In this document: positions 37,405-46,882 of the stretch, piece by piece
Numbering within the stretch: the stretch's first letter is position 1
Layout: each line of letters starts with the position of its first letter
Assembly (NCBI RefSeq): GCF_029224025.1
Contig: NZ_CP119392.1
Span: 2,503,001 to 2,567,000 of the forward strand
Length of the DNA: 64,000 bases
Origin: Rhodanobacter sp. AS-Z3
Lineage (GTDB): Bacteria; Pseudomonadota; Gammaproteobacteria; Xanthomonadales; Rhodanobacteraceae
Direction: 5' to 3'
Program-made: the position numbers and the translations under genes
The notes under the pieces: generated by a model
What the model was told of the DNA's origin: nothing
Database searches by the model: none
Seen by the model: only the letters and a program-made list of their open reading frames with translations

Positions 37405-38862
37405 ATGATCCCGATCCTGATCGTTGGTGCCGGGCCGGTGGGCCTCACGATGGCGGTCGAGCTGACACGCTTCGGCGTGCCGGTGAGGATCCTCGACCGC
37501 GCCGCACATGCCACCGAAACGTCGCGGGCCCTGGTGTTGTGGGCGCGCACGCTGGAGTTGATGGACCGCGCCGGTTGTACGGCGAGTTTCATCGAACAAG
37601 GCCTGTGTGCGCATGGAGCCACGATGCGCAGTGGCGGCATGATCCTCGGCCGCACCCGCTTCGATGACCTGGCCAGCAACTACAACTTCGCCCTGATGCT
37701 GCCGCAAAGTGAGACCGAACGCCTGCTGGCCGAGTGGCTCGGCCGGCATGGCGTTGCGGTGGAACGTGAGGTGGAGCTGGTCGGCTTCGCCGACGCCGGC
37801 GAGCAGGTGAATGCTTCACTTCGTCATGCGGATGGTCGCGTGGAAACGGTTACCACGCCCTGGCTGCTGGGTTGCGATGGCGCACACAGCACGGTGCGTC
37901 ATGGACTGGGTGTGGAGTTCTCCGGTTCGACCGACAACGATGACTGGCTGCTTGCCGACGTGCGCATGGAGGGCGATGGTGCACCACCACGGGACGAGGC
38001 GGCGATCTACTTGCATGCGGACGGGCCCTTCGCCCTGTTCCCGATGCGCGGTGGGCGGGTTCGCGCGGTGGGCCGTATCGGCCACGGCGATCCGGCACAT
38101 CCACGCGACGAGCCGACACTGGCTGACGTGCAGACGATGATTGATCAGCGCACAGGTGGCGGCTTCCACGCTACCGATCCGCTGTGGCTGGCGAATTTCC
38201 GGATCAACGAACGGATGGTTGAGGACTACCGCTACGGCCGCGTATTGCTGGCGGGGGATGCCGCGCACATCCACAGCCCGGCCGGCGGTCAGGGCATGAA
38301 CACAGGTATGCAGGACGCGATCAACCTGGCGTGGAAACTGGCACAGGTGGTCGCCGGCCATGCTGGCAACCACCTGTTGGACAGCTACAGCAGCGAACGC
38401 CGCAAGGTCGGCGCGAGGGTGTTGCTCAATGCCACCCGTCTCACCCGTGCCGCCAATCTGTCGAACCCGTTGTTGCAGGCGGCACGCAACCAGCTGCTGA
38501 AATTGCTGCTGGGTTTCCACGGCATTCGTCATGCCATGGGTGAGATGCTTTCGGAGATCGACATCGCTTATGCCGGTAGCCCGCTTTCGGTGGGACCACA
38601 CGCCGGTGATCGGTTGCCGCCGGACCAGTACGATGGTCCGGCACCCGGCACGCACGCAGCGCGGTTCGTGCTGTATGCCGCCGACGCCGCAACCGGTGAT
38701 GCGCTGGCCGCTCGATACCCTGCGTGGATCGAGGCAAGATCCCGCCGGCCGCACGACCCAGGTCAGTTGTTGATCGTGCGGCCGGACGGCTATACAGGGC
38801 TGGTGGCGCGAGCCAATGACTGGAAAGCCGCGGCGCATTATCTGGATCGATTGACCGGCTGA
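37405..38862 (+). CDS. FAD-dependent aromatic hydroxylase (PheA/TfdB-type)
   Basis: A 485-residue group A flavoprotein monooxygenase using NADPH and O2, usually on phenols or polyketides. The FAD dinucleotide site is ILIVGAGPVGLTMAVEL (residues 4-20); the DG motif is LLGCDGAHSTVRHGLG (about 153), and the GD motif RVLLAGDAAHIHSPAGGQGMN (first 20: RVLLAGDAAHIHSPAGGQGM) at about 280. The last 100 residues form the thioredoxin-like domain of the PheA group (GDRLPPDQY ... LLIVRPDGYTGLVAR). All three motifs are intact. The substrate cannot be predicted; no aromatic-degradation genes lie nearby. Confidence 0.92.
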   Translation: MIPILIVGAGPVGLTMAVELTRFGVPVRILDRAAHATETSRALVLWARTLELMDRAGCTASFIEQGLCAHGATMRSGGMILGRTRFDDLASNYNFALMLPQSETERLLAEWLGRHGVAVEREVELVGFADAGEQVNASLRHADGRVETVTTPWLLGCDGAHSTVRHGLGVEFSGSTDNDDWLLADVRMEGDGAPPRDEAAIYLHADGPFALFPMRGGRVRAVGRIGHGDPAHPRDEPTLADVQTMIDQRTGGGFHATDPLWLANFRINERMVEDYRYGRVLLAGDAAHIHSPAGGQGMNTGMQDAINLAWKLAQVVAGHAGNHLLDSYSSERRKVGARVLLNATRLTRAANLSNPLLQAARNQLLKLLLGFHGIRHAMGEMLSEIDIAYAGSPLSVGPHAGDRLPPDQYDGPAPGTHAARFVLYAADAATGDALAARYPAWIEARSRRPHDPGQLLIVRPDGYTGLVARANDWKAAAHYLDRLTG

Positions 38863-38953
38863 GCTACCCGGATTCCACGTTTGCAGAACGTCTATCTCAC
38901 TTGGTGAGACAGCGCATCGGCCTAATCCGCAGACACCTTGCGGACCCAAAGCC

Positions 38954-41362
38954 ATGAATGCCCTGCCCGACCGCTACGCCACCGACGACCTTGTACTGCG
39001 TGATCCAGGCGATGGACGTACGCTGGCCCAGCGTTTGTCGAAGCGCTATGCGGCGCGCATCACCGGCGCGTTCGTGGTGCCCGGCAAGGAAGGTTCGTTC
39101 GCACCCTTACCCGAAGATCTGCCGCCAGCACTGGCGCAAGCGTTGCGCACGCGCGGCATCGAACAGCTTTACAGCCATCAGGCTGAGGCATGGCAGGCAA
39201 CTCAAGGCGGCGCGCATGTAGCCATCGTCACGCCTACCGCCTCGGGCAAGTCGCTGTGCTACACACTGCCGGTGATCAGCGCGGCGATGCAGGACCACGC
39301 CAAGGCGCTGTATCTGTTCCCGACCAAGGCGCTGGCACAGGATCAGGTCGCCGAACTGCTGGAATTGAACAAGGCCGGCGAGCTGGGCGTGAAGGCGTTC
39401 ACCTTCGACGGCGACACGCCCGGCGATGCGCGCCAGGCGATCCGTCTGCACGGCGACATCGTGGTCAGCAACCCGGACATGTTGCATCAGGCCATCCTGC
39501 CGCATCACACCAAGTGGGCGCAGTTCTTCGAGAACCTGCGCTACGTGGTGATCGACGAGGTGCACACCTATCGCGGCGTGTTCGGCTCGCACGTAGCCAA
39601 CGTGATCCGCCGGCTGAAGCGCGTGTGCGCGTTCTATGGCGTGACGCCGCAATTCATCCTGTGCTCGGCCACCATCGGCAATCCGCAGGAGCATGCCGAG
39701 GCGCTGATCGAAGACGCCGTCACAGCGATCACCGAAAGCGGCGCACCCACCGGGGACAAGCACGTGCTGCTGTGGAATCCGCCGGTGATCAATCCCGATC
39801 TGGGCCTGCGTGCGTCGGCACGTTCGCAGACCAATCGCATCGCGCGGCTGGCGATCAAGTCGGGCATGAAAACGCTGGTGTTTGCGCAATCACGCAGCAT
39901 GGTCGAGGTGCTGACCAAATACCTCAAGGACGTGTTCGACCACGACCCGCGCAAACCTCCACGCATCCGTGCTTATCGTGGCGGCTATCTGCCCAAGGAA
40001 CGTCGCGCCGCCGAACGGGCGATGCGCGAGGGCAGCATCGACGGCATCGTCAGCACCTCGGCCCTTGAGCTGGGCGTGGATATCGGCAGTCTCGACGTGG
40101 TGGTGTTGAACGGCTATCCCGGTTCCGTCGCGGCGACTTGGCAGCGCTTCGGCCGTGCCGGTCGACGCCAACAATCGGCACTGGGCGTGCTGGTGGCCAG
40201 CTCCGATCCGCTGGATCAGTACCTGGTACGCCATCCGGAATTCTTCCAGGGCGCACCACCGGAACATGCGCGCATCCAGCCGGATCAACCCTTGATTCTG
40301 CTGGACCATATCCGCTGCGCCGCGTTCGAGCTGCCGTTCATCGGCGACGAGATGTTCGGCACCGAAGTCGCCACGCCGTGGCTGGACTTGCTGGGCGAGG
40401 AAGGCGTGCTGCATCGCGAAGGCGATCGCTGGGAGTGGATTGCCGACAGTTATCCGGCCATCGCGGTGTCGCTGCGCTCGGTCGCCGACGGCAACTTCGT
40501 GGTAGTCGACCGCACCGATGGCCGCCAGACCATCATTGCCGAAGTCGACTACTCCGCCGCTGCCGTCACCTTGTACGAAGGCGCGATCCACATGATCCAG
40601 TCGCTGCCTTACCAGGTGGAAAAGCTCGACTGGGAAGGCCGCAAGGCCTATGTCACGCGCACCCAAGTCGACTACTACACGGACGCCATCGACTACACCA
40701 AGTTGAAAGTGCTGGACTGCTTCGACAGCTCGCATGCCGGTTGCGGTCATGCGCATCACGGTGAAGTGCATGTGGTGCGTCGCGTGCCCGGCTACAAGAA
40801 GATCCGCTTCTACTCGCACGAGAACATCGGCTACGGCCCGGTCAACCTGCCCGACCAGGAACTGCATACCACCGCTGTGTGGTGGCAGCTGCCGCAAGCG
40901 GTGCTGGAAGCGGCTTTCGAACAACGCCAGCAGGCGCTCGACGGTTTCCTCGGCGCGGCGTATGCACTACACATCGTGGCCACCGTGGCGGTGATGGCCG
41001 AGGCGCGTGACCTGCAGAAATCCGTGGGGAGCGGCGACGGAGCGTGGTTCGTCAGCGCCGACATCAGCGGACGCGGACAGTTGCGTGGCAGCGATGGCCA
41101 GCCGGCTGCGCTGGCGCCGGATGCTCCGTTTACGCCCACGGTCTATCTGTACGACGCGTTCCCCGGTGGCATCGGCCAGAGTGAACCCTTGTTCCAACGT
41201 CGCGAGGATCTGGTGGCGCAGTCGGTCAGCATGATTGAACGCTGTGATTGTCGCGCCGGTTGTCCGGCTTGCGTGGGCCCGGTGTTGGCAGCAGATGAAG
41301 ATGTTGCCGCCACGCCGAAGTCGTTGGCGCTTCGCGTACTGGCCTTGCTGGTGGCGCTGTGA
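38954..41362 (+). CDS. mrfA: DEAD/DEAH helicase with DUF1998, MrfA (YprA)-like
   Basis: An 802-residue helicase. Motif I TPTASGKSLCY (about residue 94), motif II VVIDEVHTYRG (about 196), SAT motif LCSATIGNPQEH, and the helicase C-terminal domain with STSALELGVDIGSLD and RFGRAGRRQQ are all present. The C-terminal DUF1998 ends in CDCRAGCPACVGP, a four-Cys zinc site. In Bacillus subtilis MrfA (YprA) is a 3'-5' helicase that, with exonuclease MrfB (YprB), repairs mitomycin C adducts. Here GTG of the YprB-like gene overlaps its stop by 4 bp, giving the same pair. A CTCAC-TTG-GTGAG palindrome lies in the 91-bp upstream gap (38896-38908). Confidence 0.92.
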   Translation: MNALPDRYATDDLVLRDPGDGRTLAQRLSKRYAARITGAFVVPGKEGSFAPLPEDLPPALAQALRTRGIEQLYSHQAEAWQATQGGAHVAIVTPTASGKSLCYTLPVISAAMQDHAKALYLFPTKALAQDQVAELLELNKAGELGVKAFTFDGDTPGDARQAIRLHGDIVVSNPDMLHQAILPHHTKWAQFFENLRYVVIDEVHTYRGVFGSHVANVIRRLKRVCAFYGVTPQFILCSATIGNPQEHAEALIEDAVTAITESGAPTGDKHVLLWNPPVINPDLGLRASARSQTNRIARLAIKSGMKTLVFAQSRSMVEVLTKYLKDVFDHDPRKPPRIRAYRGGYLPKERRAAERAMREGSIDGIVSTSALELGVDIGSLDVVVLNGYPGSVAATWQRFGRAGRRQQSALGVLVASSDPLDQYLVRHPEFFQGAPPEHARIQPDQPLILLDHIRCAAFELPFIGDEMFGTEVATPWLDLLGEEGVLHREGDRWEWIADSYPAIAVSLRSVADGNFVVVDRTDGRQTIIAEVDYSAAAVTLYEGAIHMIQSLPYQVEKLDWEGRKAYVTRTQVDYYTDAIDYTKLKVLDCFDSSHAGCGHAHHGEVHVVRRVPGYKKIRFYSHENIGYGPVNLPDQELHTTAVWWQLPQAVLEAAFEQRQQALDGFLGAAYALHIVATVAVMAEARDLQKSVGSGDGAWFVSADISGRGQLRGSDGQPAALAPDAPFTPTVYLYDAFPGGIGQSEPLFQRREDLVAQSVSMIERCDCRAGCPACVGPVLAADEDVAATPKSLALRVLALLVAL

Positions 41363-42276
41363 GCGCACTTGCCGCTCGGATGCGCAAGTTGCGGGCAGAG
41401 GCCGGCAAGGTGGATGGCCTCATGCCAAAGGTGCCAGCGCCATCCGGTCTGGCGAATTTCCTGGCGGCTGCCGTGGCACCACAAAACACGCGCCCCGCCA
41501 GCGCCGCAAGCCTGGCGACGGCCAATCGCACGCTTTCGCCCGAGCTGCGTCGTCTGCTGCAACGCCACGCGCAGCTCAAGCATGGTCCGAGCACGCTCGT
41601 ATCCAGCGACCGTGAAGTGCCTGGCGTGGAGATCGCGCCCGGCTTGCGTTACACCGAGGAGTTCGCCGACTGGTTGAACCCGCCGGCGGTCATCGACGCC
41701 ACGTTCGCGCGGATGGAGCCGGTGCATCACTATCGCCTGCTGCATTTCGATACCGAAACAACGGGTCTGGCCGGCGGCACGGGCACGCGCGCTTTCATGA
41801 TCGGTGCTGCGGACTGGATCGATGGTCGGTTCCGCATCCGCCAGCTCGTCCTCACCACGATGGCCGCCGAGACGGCCATGCTGCGTACGTTTGCCGAATG
41901 GCTCAGCGCCGACACCGTACTCGTCAGCTACAACGGCAAGTGCTACGACGCACCGCTGCTGGCCACTCGTTATCGTCTGGCGCGCCTGGCCAATCCGCTG
42001 GCCGGCCTCGGTCATCTCGATCTGCTGCATCCGGTTCGCCGCCATTGGAAACACCAATGGGAAAACTGTCGTCTTGCCACCGCCGAACGCCAACTGCTGG
42101 GCGTGGTGCGTGAGGACGATCTGCCCGGCTCCGAAGCGCCTGCCGCGTGGCTAACTTATCTGCGTGGCGGCTCCGCCAGAAACCTGCGGCGGGTAGCTGC
42201 GCACAACGCGCAGGATCTGAAAAGCCTGGCCGGTGTGCTGCTGCATATGGCCGGCTCGTCTGCCACTCCGGGGTAG
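41359..42276 (+). CDS. mrfB: DEDDh exonuclease MrfB (YprB)-like
   Basis: A 305-residue protein with a ribonuclease-H-like fold at about residues 115-290. Exonuclease motifs: Exo I HFDTETTGLAGGTGT (Asp and Glu), Exo II VSYNGKCYDAPLL, and Exo III HNAQDLKSLAGVLLH with the His and Asp of a DEDDh site. The first 60 residues are basic and Ala-rich, probably flexible. Translational coupling (GTG overlapping the helicase TGA) supports a functional complex with MrfA that opens and degrades the damaged strand during UvrABC-independent removal of mitomycin lesions, as in Bacillus. A perfect 16-bp hairpin follows the gene. Confidence 0.88.
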   Translation: MSALAARMRKLRAEAGKVDGLMPKVPAPSGLANFLAAAVAPQNTRPASAASLATANRTLSPELRRLLQRHAQLKHGPSTLVSSDREVPGVEIAPGLRYTEEFADWLNPPAVIDATFARMEPVHHYRLLHFDTETTGLAGGTGTRAFMIGAADWIDGRFRIRQLVLTTMAAETAMLRTFAEWLSADTVLVSYNGKCYDAPLLATRYRLARLANPLAGLGHLDLLHPVRRHWKHQWENCRLATAERQLLGVVREDDLPGSEAPAAWLTYLRGGSARNLRRVAAHNAQDLKSLAGVLLHMAGSSATPG

Positions 42277-42328
42277 CGCGCGATCCAGCGGACCGCGCGG
42301 CAGCCGGACTGCTACTGCGTAGATGGTT

Positions 42329-42365
42329 GGCAGGTGTTGCGGGAAGCGATCCCGCAACACCTGCC
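42329..42365. terminator. 16-bp perfect hairpin between convergent genes
   Basis: Arms 42329-42344 and 42350-42365 pair without mismatch around the loop AGCGA. There is no T run on either side, so it may be a REP-type element or an RNA-stability structure as much as a terminator. It lies midway between the stop codons of mrfB and the cytochrome gene. Confidence 0.55.
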
Positions 42366-42421
42366 GGTACCACACTCACTCACCCCGCGAGCGCTGCAGA
42401 GCATCGCATGGTCACCCTGGC

Positions 42422-43846
42422 TCAGAGTGCGGCAAGGAATGCCGCCAGATCACGCTTCTGTTGCGTATTCATGTGGATGTTGAAGCGGGTGTCGTAGAAG
42501 TCGACCACGTCGTTGAGCGTCGCGGCGGAGCCATTGTGGAAATACGGCGCACGCGCCGCCACGCCGCGCAGGATCGGCCCCTTGAACTTGCCGATGTCAG
42601 CCCATTTGCCGGTGCGCATGGCCAGGCCGGGGTCGGTGGTCTTTACCACTTGCCCGGTGCTGACGTTGGTCAGCGTGTACAACGGCATGTCCATGGTTCG
42701 GCGACTCGCGTCGGAGATGCCGATATTGATCGGCAAGGCTACCGAATGGTTACCAATGTTGGGCGAGTTGTGGCAGGTCGAGCAGGTGCCGGTGATGACC
42801 GGCTGGCCGATGGCATCGTTGAGGCCGCCAACGCCGCTGATCATGATGGGCAAGGTGTTGAACAGTTGCTCGCCACGAGCGATCGAGCCGCGTGCGCGCT
42901 CGCGCGGGTCGTGACTGTGCTGCGCATTGGGATCGTTCCATTCATCGAACAGGCGCATCGCCTTTTCATCAAAGACGTCGCCAGTGGGATCGTTGCCCAA
43001 GGTGTCGTTGATGCCGACCCAGAAGCGCTGCTGGGCGAGGATGTTGGCGCCACCCATGGCCGAGCCACCGTTGAGCTTGCCGGCATCCTCGTCGACCAGT
43101 TGCGCGGTGAACAGATGTACTTCGAAATCCACGATCTGGTCGATGACGGCGGCACTGGGTTCAACCGCCGCCTGCTCGTGGCCCATGATGGCGTCATGCG
43201 CCTGCGAAGCGAGACTCTCGATCACGTCTTCGTGGTTTATCCCGGCATCCATCGGCGGCAGGAATGACATGTGGGTTTCGCGCCCGTCCCACATCACGGC
43301 GGTGAGCCAGATCAGGTTCGTCGATGGCAATGGGCGACGGAACAGTGACATGTCGTGTGCACTGGCATAGCCATAGGGGTCATCCACCGCGGTCAGGCGG
43401 AACTCGGCGTTGGCCGGCATTGGCATGCCGACACGCACAACGCCGCGATTGAGCATCATGGAATATGCCACGCGACGAGCGTATACGCTGGATACATCCG
43501 CCAGCGGCGAATTCGCGCCATCGACCAGGGCGAACACCGGATCATGACCGCCGGTGCTGTTGAAGCGCTGGCGCAACTCATCGGGCGACATGGACCAGCC
43601 CTGTGCCTGCCGGTGACAGGAATCGCAGGATCGACCGTTCGTGCCGAAGCTCTTGAAGAAAGGGTTGTTGGTATCGATCTGGCCGTTTGGCGTTACGGTT
43701 TGCAACTTTCCCGAAGGATTGCTGGTGATCTGCGGATCGGCCGGTTGCGCTTGCGCGCTGCCTGCAGCACCGGCAATCAAAATGGCCGCGATCATCGCAG
43801 CAAGCTGTTGGCTGATTACGGACCGGAACTTGAGTGGATGAACCAT
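42422..43846 (-). CDS. secreted di-heme cytochrome c peroxidase-family protein
   Basis: A 474-residue periplasmic protein. The signal peptide (residues 1-33, ending AGSAQAQPA) precedes two c-type heme motifs: CDSCH at about 74-78 and CSTCH at about 353-357. The second heme domain ends in GVAARAPYFHNGSAATLNDVVDFY, the CcpA/MauG-type signature. It likely reduces peroxide or oxidises a protein or organic substrate using electrons from small cytochromes. It is longer than CcpA (about 330 residues) because of a 150-residue insert between the hemes, which makes the exact reaction uncertain. It is a single gene; the upstream 170 bp hold no other gene. Confidence 0.88.
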   Translation of the reverse strand: MVHPLKFRSVISQQLAAMIAAILIAGAAGSAQAQPADPQITSNPSGKLQTVTPNGQIDTNNPFFKSFGTNGRSCDSCHRQAQGWSMSPDELRQRFNSTGGHDPVFALVDGANSPLADVSSVYARRVAYSMMLNRGVVRVGMPMPANAEFRLTAVDDPYGYASAHDMSLFRRPLPSTNLIWLTAVMWDGRETHMSFLPPMDAGINHEDVIESLASQAHDAIMGHEQAAVEPSAAVIDQIVDFEVHLFTAQLVDEDAGKLNGGSAMGGANILAQQRFWVGINDTLGNDPTGDVFDEKAMRLFDEWNDPNAQHSHDPRERARGSIARGEQLFNTLPIMISGVGGLNDAIGQPVITGTCSTCHNSPNIGNHSVALPINIGISDASRRTMDMPLYTLTNVSTGQVVKTTDPGLAMRTGKWADIGKFKGPILRGVAARAPYFHNGSAATLNDVVDFYDTRFNIHMNTQQKRDLAAFLAAL

Positions 43847-44019
43847 GACAATGTTTCCCCTTGGCGGAATGATTTGATACGCAGCCCCCTGCCCTCACCG
43901 CGACCGATTGAGGTCGTGGCAATGACGGGAAACACCGTTGGGGGGGAAAGTGCGACATCCGGGTTGCACCCGGCGAAATGCGCGGATTGGTAACCGGCCC
44001 GGACTGAGGCCGAGCCGGC

Positions 44020-46779
44020 TCAGCGTTGCCTAGCGTCCCGCCCTGCCGCGGCGATGCGGGTCAGTTCGGCAACAAGCTCGGTGTCTTTGCTGCCAGGCGG
44101 TTGAGCGATGCCGAGTGCGTCGTGAGCCGCCGTTGCGGCTTCGTCATTGCGGTGTGCGCGTGCCAGCACGCGTGCCTTGAGTGAAAAAATGCCAAAGCGG
44201 GCGTTGCCGGTGGGAAACATCGCGTTGTATTTTGGTTCGATATCCAGCACTTCGCGTAGCGCATCGTCATTGCGGCCGAGCGCAAACAGCGCCTTCGCGC
44301 GCATCAGCCGGGTACCCAATTCGCGCTGGATCATGCCACCTTTGGCGCTGCGGTAGATGGCCAGCACACGGTCGGTAGTCACCACGGTTTCCACATATTG
44401 ATGACGCGCCAGCTGCAAGCCGGCGAGCTGTTCAAGTACGTAGGCATAGTTTGGATTGTTGTCCCCGTCGAACGCGCGTTGCGCGTCGAGCGCGGCGTGA
44501 ATATCCACCTCGGCCTTGTCGAACTCTCCGGCCATGCTCCAGGCCAGCCCGCGCAAACCCAGCAACCGCGGACAGACCAGTTTTTTCAGCGATGTACGCC
44601 GGCAACCATCGATGCCTTGCGCATACCAGTCAGCCGCCTCCTTGTAGTGTCCCTGACCATACTGCAGCTTGCCCATCGCGGCGATCGCATACAGCGTGCG
44701 GGGATCGTCATTGCCGAATACGCGGCGACGCAGTTCTAGTCCGCGCACGGCGTAAGGCTCGGCGTCGACAAAGCGCCCCTGAGCGATCAGAAAGGAGCCA
44801 TACATACCTACGTTCCAGGCCTGTTGCGGATTGGGCTTGTCGAAGAAGCGGTCGCCCGTGGTGATTGCCTGGCGATAGGCATTCTCCGCACGCACCGTGT
44901 CACCCGCCGCTTCGGCGCCGAGCGCGATAGCTTCATACAGGTCGAGGATTCGCGGATCCATCGGGCTGTCACTGCCCTGCCACAGCGCCAGCGCCGCGTC
45001 GGCGCGCGCCAGTCCCGCACGGAAGTGCTCGGCATCCAGCAGGGCGGTGGCTTCGTCAATGGACGCCGATAGCTGGGCATCGGGCAGCTTGAGTTGGCCC
45101 GCGATCTGGCGTGCGCTGGCCAGCATGGCCAGACCATCGTCGATGCGACCGCTGTGCAGCAACGCGTTGCCAAGCACGCGCAAGCCCTGCAGACCCAGGC
45201 GGTCCCGGCGCATTACCAGGCCAGCCTGCAACGGTTGCAACTGCACAACAACTTCAGCGTCTCGCGCCTGATCCTCCAGCACCGAAGCGCGCAGAATTTG
45301 CGCATCCCACCACAACGCATCGCTCGGACCGTACAGCCGGCTGATGGTCGGAGCGGCATGATCCAACAGGCTCATGGCCTGGGCATATGAGCCGACACTG
45401 CGCGCTACCTTGGCCAGCGCCAGCGCCAGGTCGACCCGCTGCGCATCCGGCAAGTTGTTGCCCGTCAGCAGGCGACTGGTCGCCTGCTTGACCAGGTCTT
45501 CCGGCGTAGGTCGTTCGTCCGTCGGCAGATCCGCGCCAGCCGACTGGAATACCGATACCAGAAAGTCACGCACGGCATTCGCCCGTGCAGCCTGTTCCCG
45601 CGCTGCTGACGCTTGCCACAGGGCAACCCCGAGTGCCAGCAAGATGGCGACCAGGAATACCGTCAGAGTGGCGACACCGGCGCGATAGCGTGTGATGAAC
45701 TTCGTCATGCGGTACCAGCGCGACGATGGATGCGCACGCACCGGCTGATGGCTCAAGTGGCGCTTGATGTCGTCGGCCAGCGCGCCGGCGGACGGATAGC
45801 GCTGATCTGGCTGGGTCGCGGTAGCCTTGTAGACGATATGTTCCAGTTCGCGGCGAGGGCGACGCACGACCTTTGCGGCTGTGGTGTCCGGAAAAGCCTG
45901 CTTGCTCGTGGATGCCGACGTTGGCTCGCGCGAATCATCAGACTGGTAGCGCCGGCCGGTGAGCAATTCGTCCAGCAGGACGCCGAGCGCGTATACGTCG
46001 GTAGCCGTGGTAATCGGTCCCTGCCCGAACTGCTCGGGTGCAGCGTAGGCCGGAGTCAATGCCCGCAGCGGCGACAGCGATGTGTCGTCGGTTTCTTCGT
46101 CCAGCAGGCTGGCAATGCCGAAGTCGAGCAGTTTCACTTCGCCTTCGGTGGTGACCAGTACGTTGGATGGCTTCAGGTCGCGATGCACGATCAGTGCGTT
46201 ATGCGCCGCCTCAACCGTGCGACAAACCGTCAGAAACAACTCCAGCCGCTGGCGTAGCGCAAGCGAATGAGTGCGCGCGTAATGTGTGATGGGTGCCCCA
46301 TCGACCAACTCCAGCGCAATATAGGCCAGACCATCTTCGGTGATGCCACCCTCGATCAAGTGTGCGATGCCAGGGTGGCGCAGGCGCGACAGTGCCTCGC
46401 GTTCCCGGCGGAACTGGTGCTTGGCTTCGGTGCTGTACAGCCCGTGTGCCAATACCTTGATCGCCACTTCGTGGCGCACGCCCTGCTCTTGGCGAAAAGC
46501 GCGAAATACCGTCGACGAACCGCCCTCGCCCAACACTTCGATCAGCTCGAACGGGCCGATCTGGCTACCGGGAGGCAGCATGACCGCAACGGCGGCGTCA
46601 CCGATGGCGCGGGCCGCGCTGGCCGCATCGCCGGAAGCCAACAACGCTTCATCGCCCGTATCGGCGGCAAGCAGGTCTTCGACTTCGGCACGCATCAACG
46701 GATTGGAACAGTTTCCTGCCAGCCACGGCGCGCGCGCCGCGACTGGCAGCTGGAGTGCCGCCTCGAACAGTTCGCGCAA
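44020..46779 (-). CDS. transmembrane Ser/Thr protein kinase with periplasmic TPRs
   Basis: A 919-residue Hanks-type kinase. Residues 75-340 are the kinase domain: Gly loop LGEGGSSTVF, K108 in VAIKVL, HRD D201 in VHRDLKPSNV, DFG D219, and TPAYAAPEQ. A membrane helix spans about 366-389 (ATLTVFLVAILLALGVALW), and the remaining 520 residues are TPR-like repeats expected in the periplasm. No ATG or GTG suits the N-terminus: the frame opens after TAG 46834-46836, and TTG 46779 is the first plausible start, without a Shine-Dalgarno. It lies 103 bp downstream of an ECF sigma gene, the usual pairing in Xanthomonadales. Confidence 0.85.
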   Translation of the reverse strand: MRELFEAALQLPVAARAPWLAGNCSNPLMRAEVEDLLAADTGDEALLASGDAASAARAIGDAAVAVMLPPGSQIGPFELIEVLGEGGSSTVFRAFRQEQGVRHEVAIKVLAHGLYSTEAKHQFRREREALSRLRHPGIAHLIEGGITEDGLAYIALELVDGAPITHYARTHSLALRQRLELFLTVCRTVEAAHNALIVHRDLKPSNVLVTTEGEVKLLDFGIASLLDEETDDTSLSPLRALTPAYAAPEQFGQGPITTATDVYALGVLLDELLTGRRYQSDDSREPTSASTSKQAFPDTTAAKVVRRPRRELEHIVYKATATQPDQRYPSAGALADDIKRHLSHQPVRAHPSSRWYRMTKFITRYRAGVATLTVFLVAILLALGVALWQASAAREQAARANAVRDFLVSVFQSAGADLPTDERPTPEDLVKQATSRLLTGNNLPDAQRVDLALALAKVARSVGSYAQAMSLLDHAAPTISRLYGPSDALWWDAQILRASVLEDQARDAEVVVQLQPLQAGLVMRRDRLGLQGLRVLGNALLHSGRIDDGLAMLASARQIAGQLKLPDAQLSASIDEATALLDAEHFRAGLARADAALALWQGSDSPMDPRILDLYEAIALGAEAAGDTVRAENAYRQAITTGDRFFDKPNPQQAWNVGMYGSFLIAQGRFVDAEPYAVRGLELRRRVFGNDDPRTLYAIAAMGKLQYGQGHYKEAADWYAQGIDGCRRTSLKKLVCPRLLGLRGLAWSMAGEFDKAEVDIHAALDAQRAFDGDNNPNYAYVLEQLAGLQLARHQYVETVVTTDRVLAIYRSAKGGMIQRELGTRLMRAKALFALGRNDDALREVLDIEPKYNAMFPTGNARFGIFSLKARVLARAHRNDEAATAAHDALGIAQPPGSKDTELVAELTRIAAAGRDARQR

Positions 46780-46882
46780 TGTGGAAGTGGGTTGCAGAGG
46801 GATTCCCCGCGATGCGTTGTACGTTGTGTTGAGCTAAACCCCGAACTTGCGCCAACTGCGACAGCGTCGCTGTCAACCTTGC

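Noticed and set aside
39890..40924. 344-codon minus-strand frame antisense to mrfA
   Set aside because: Helicase motifs on the plus strand explain the region; no domain in the antisense frame.
46834..46882. Upstream start for the Ser/Thr kinase gene
   Set aside because: An in-frame TAG at 46834-46836 blocks any start further upstream.
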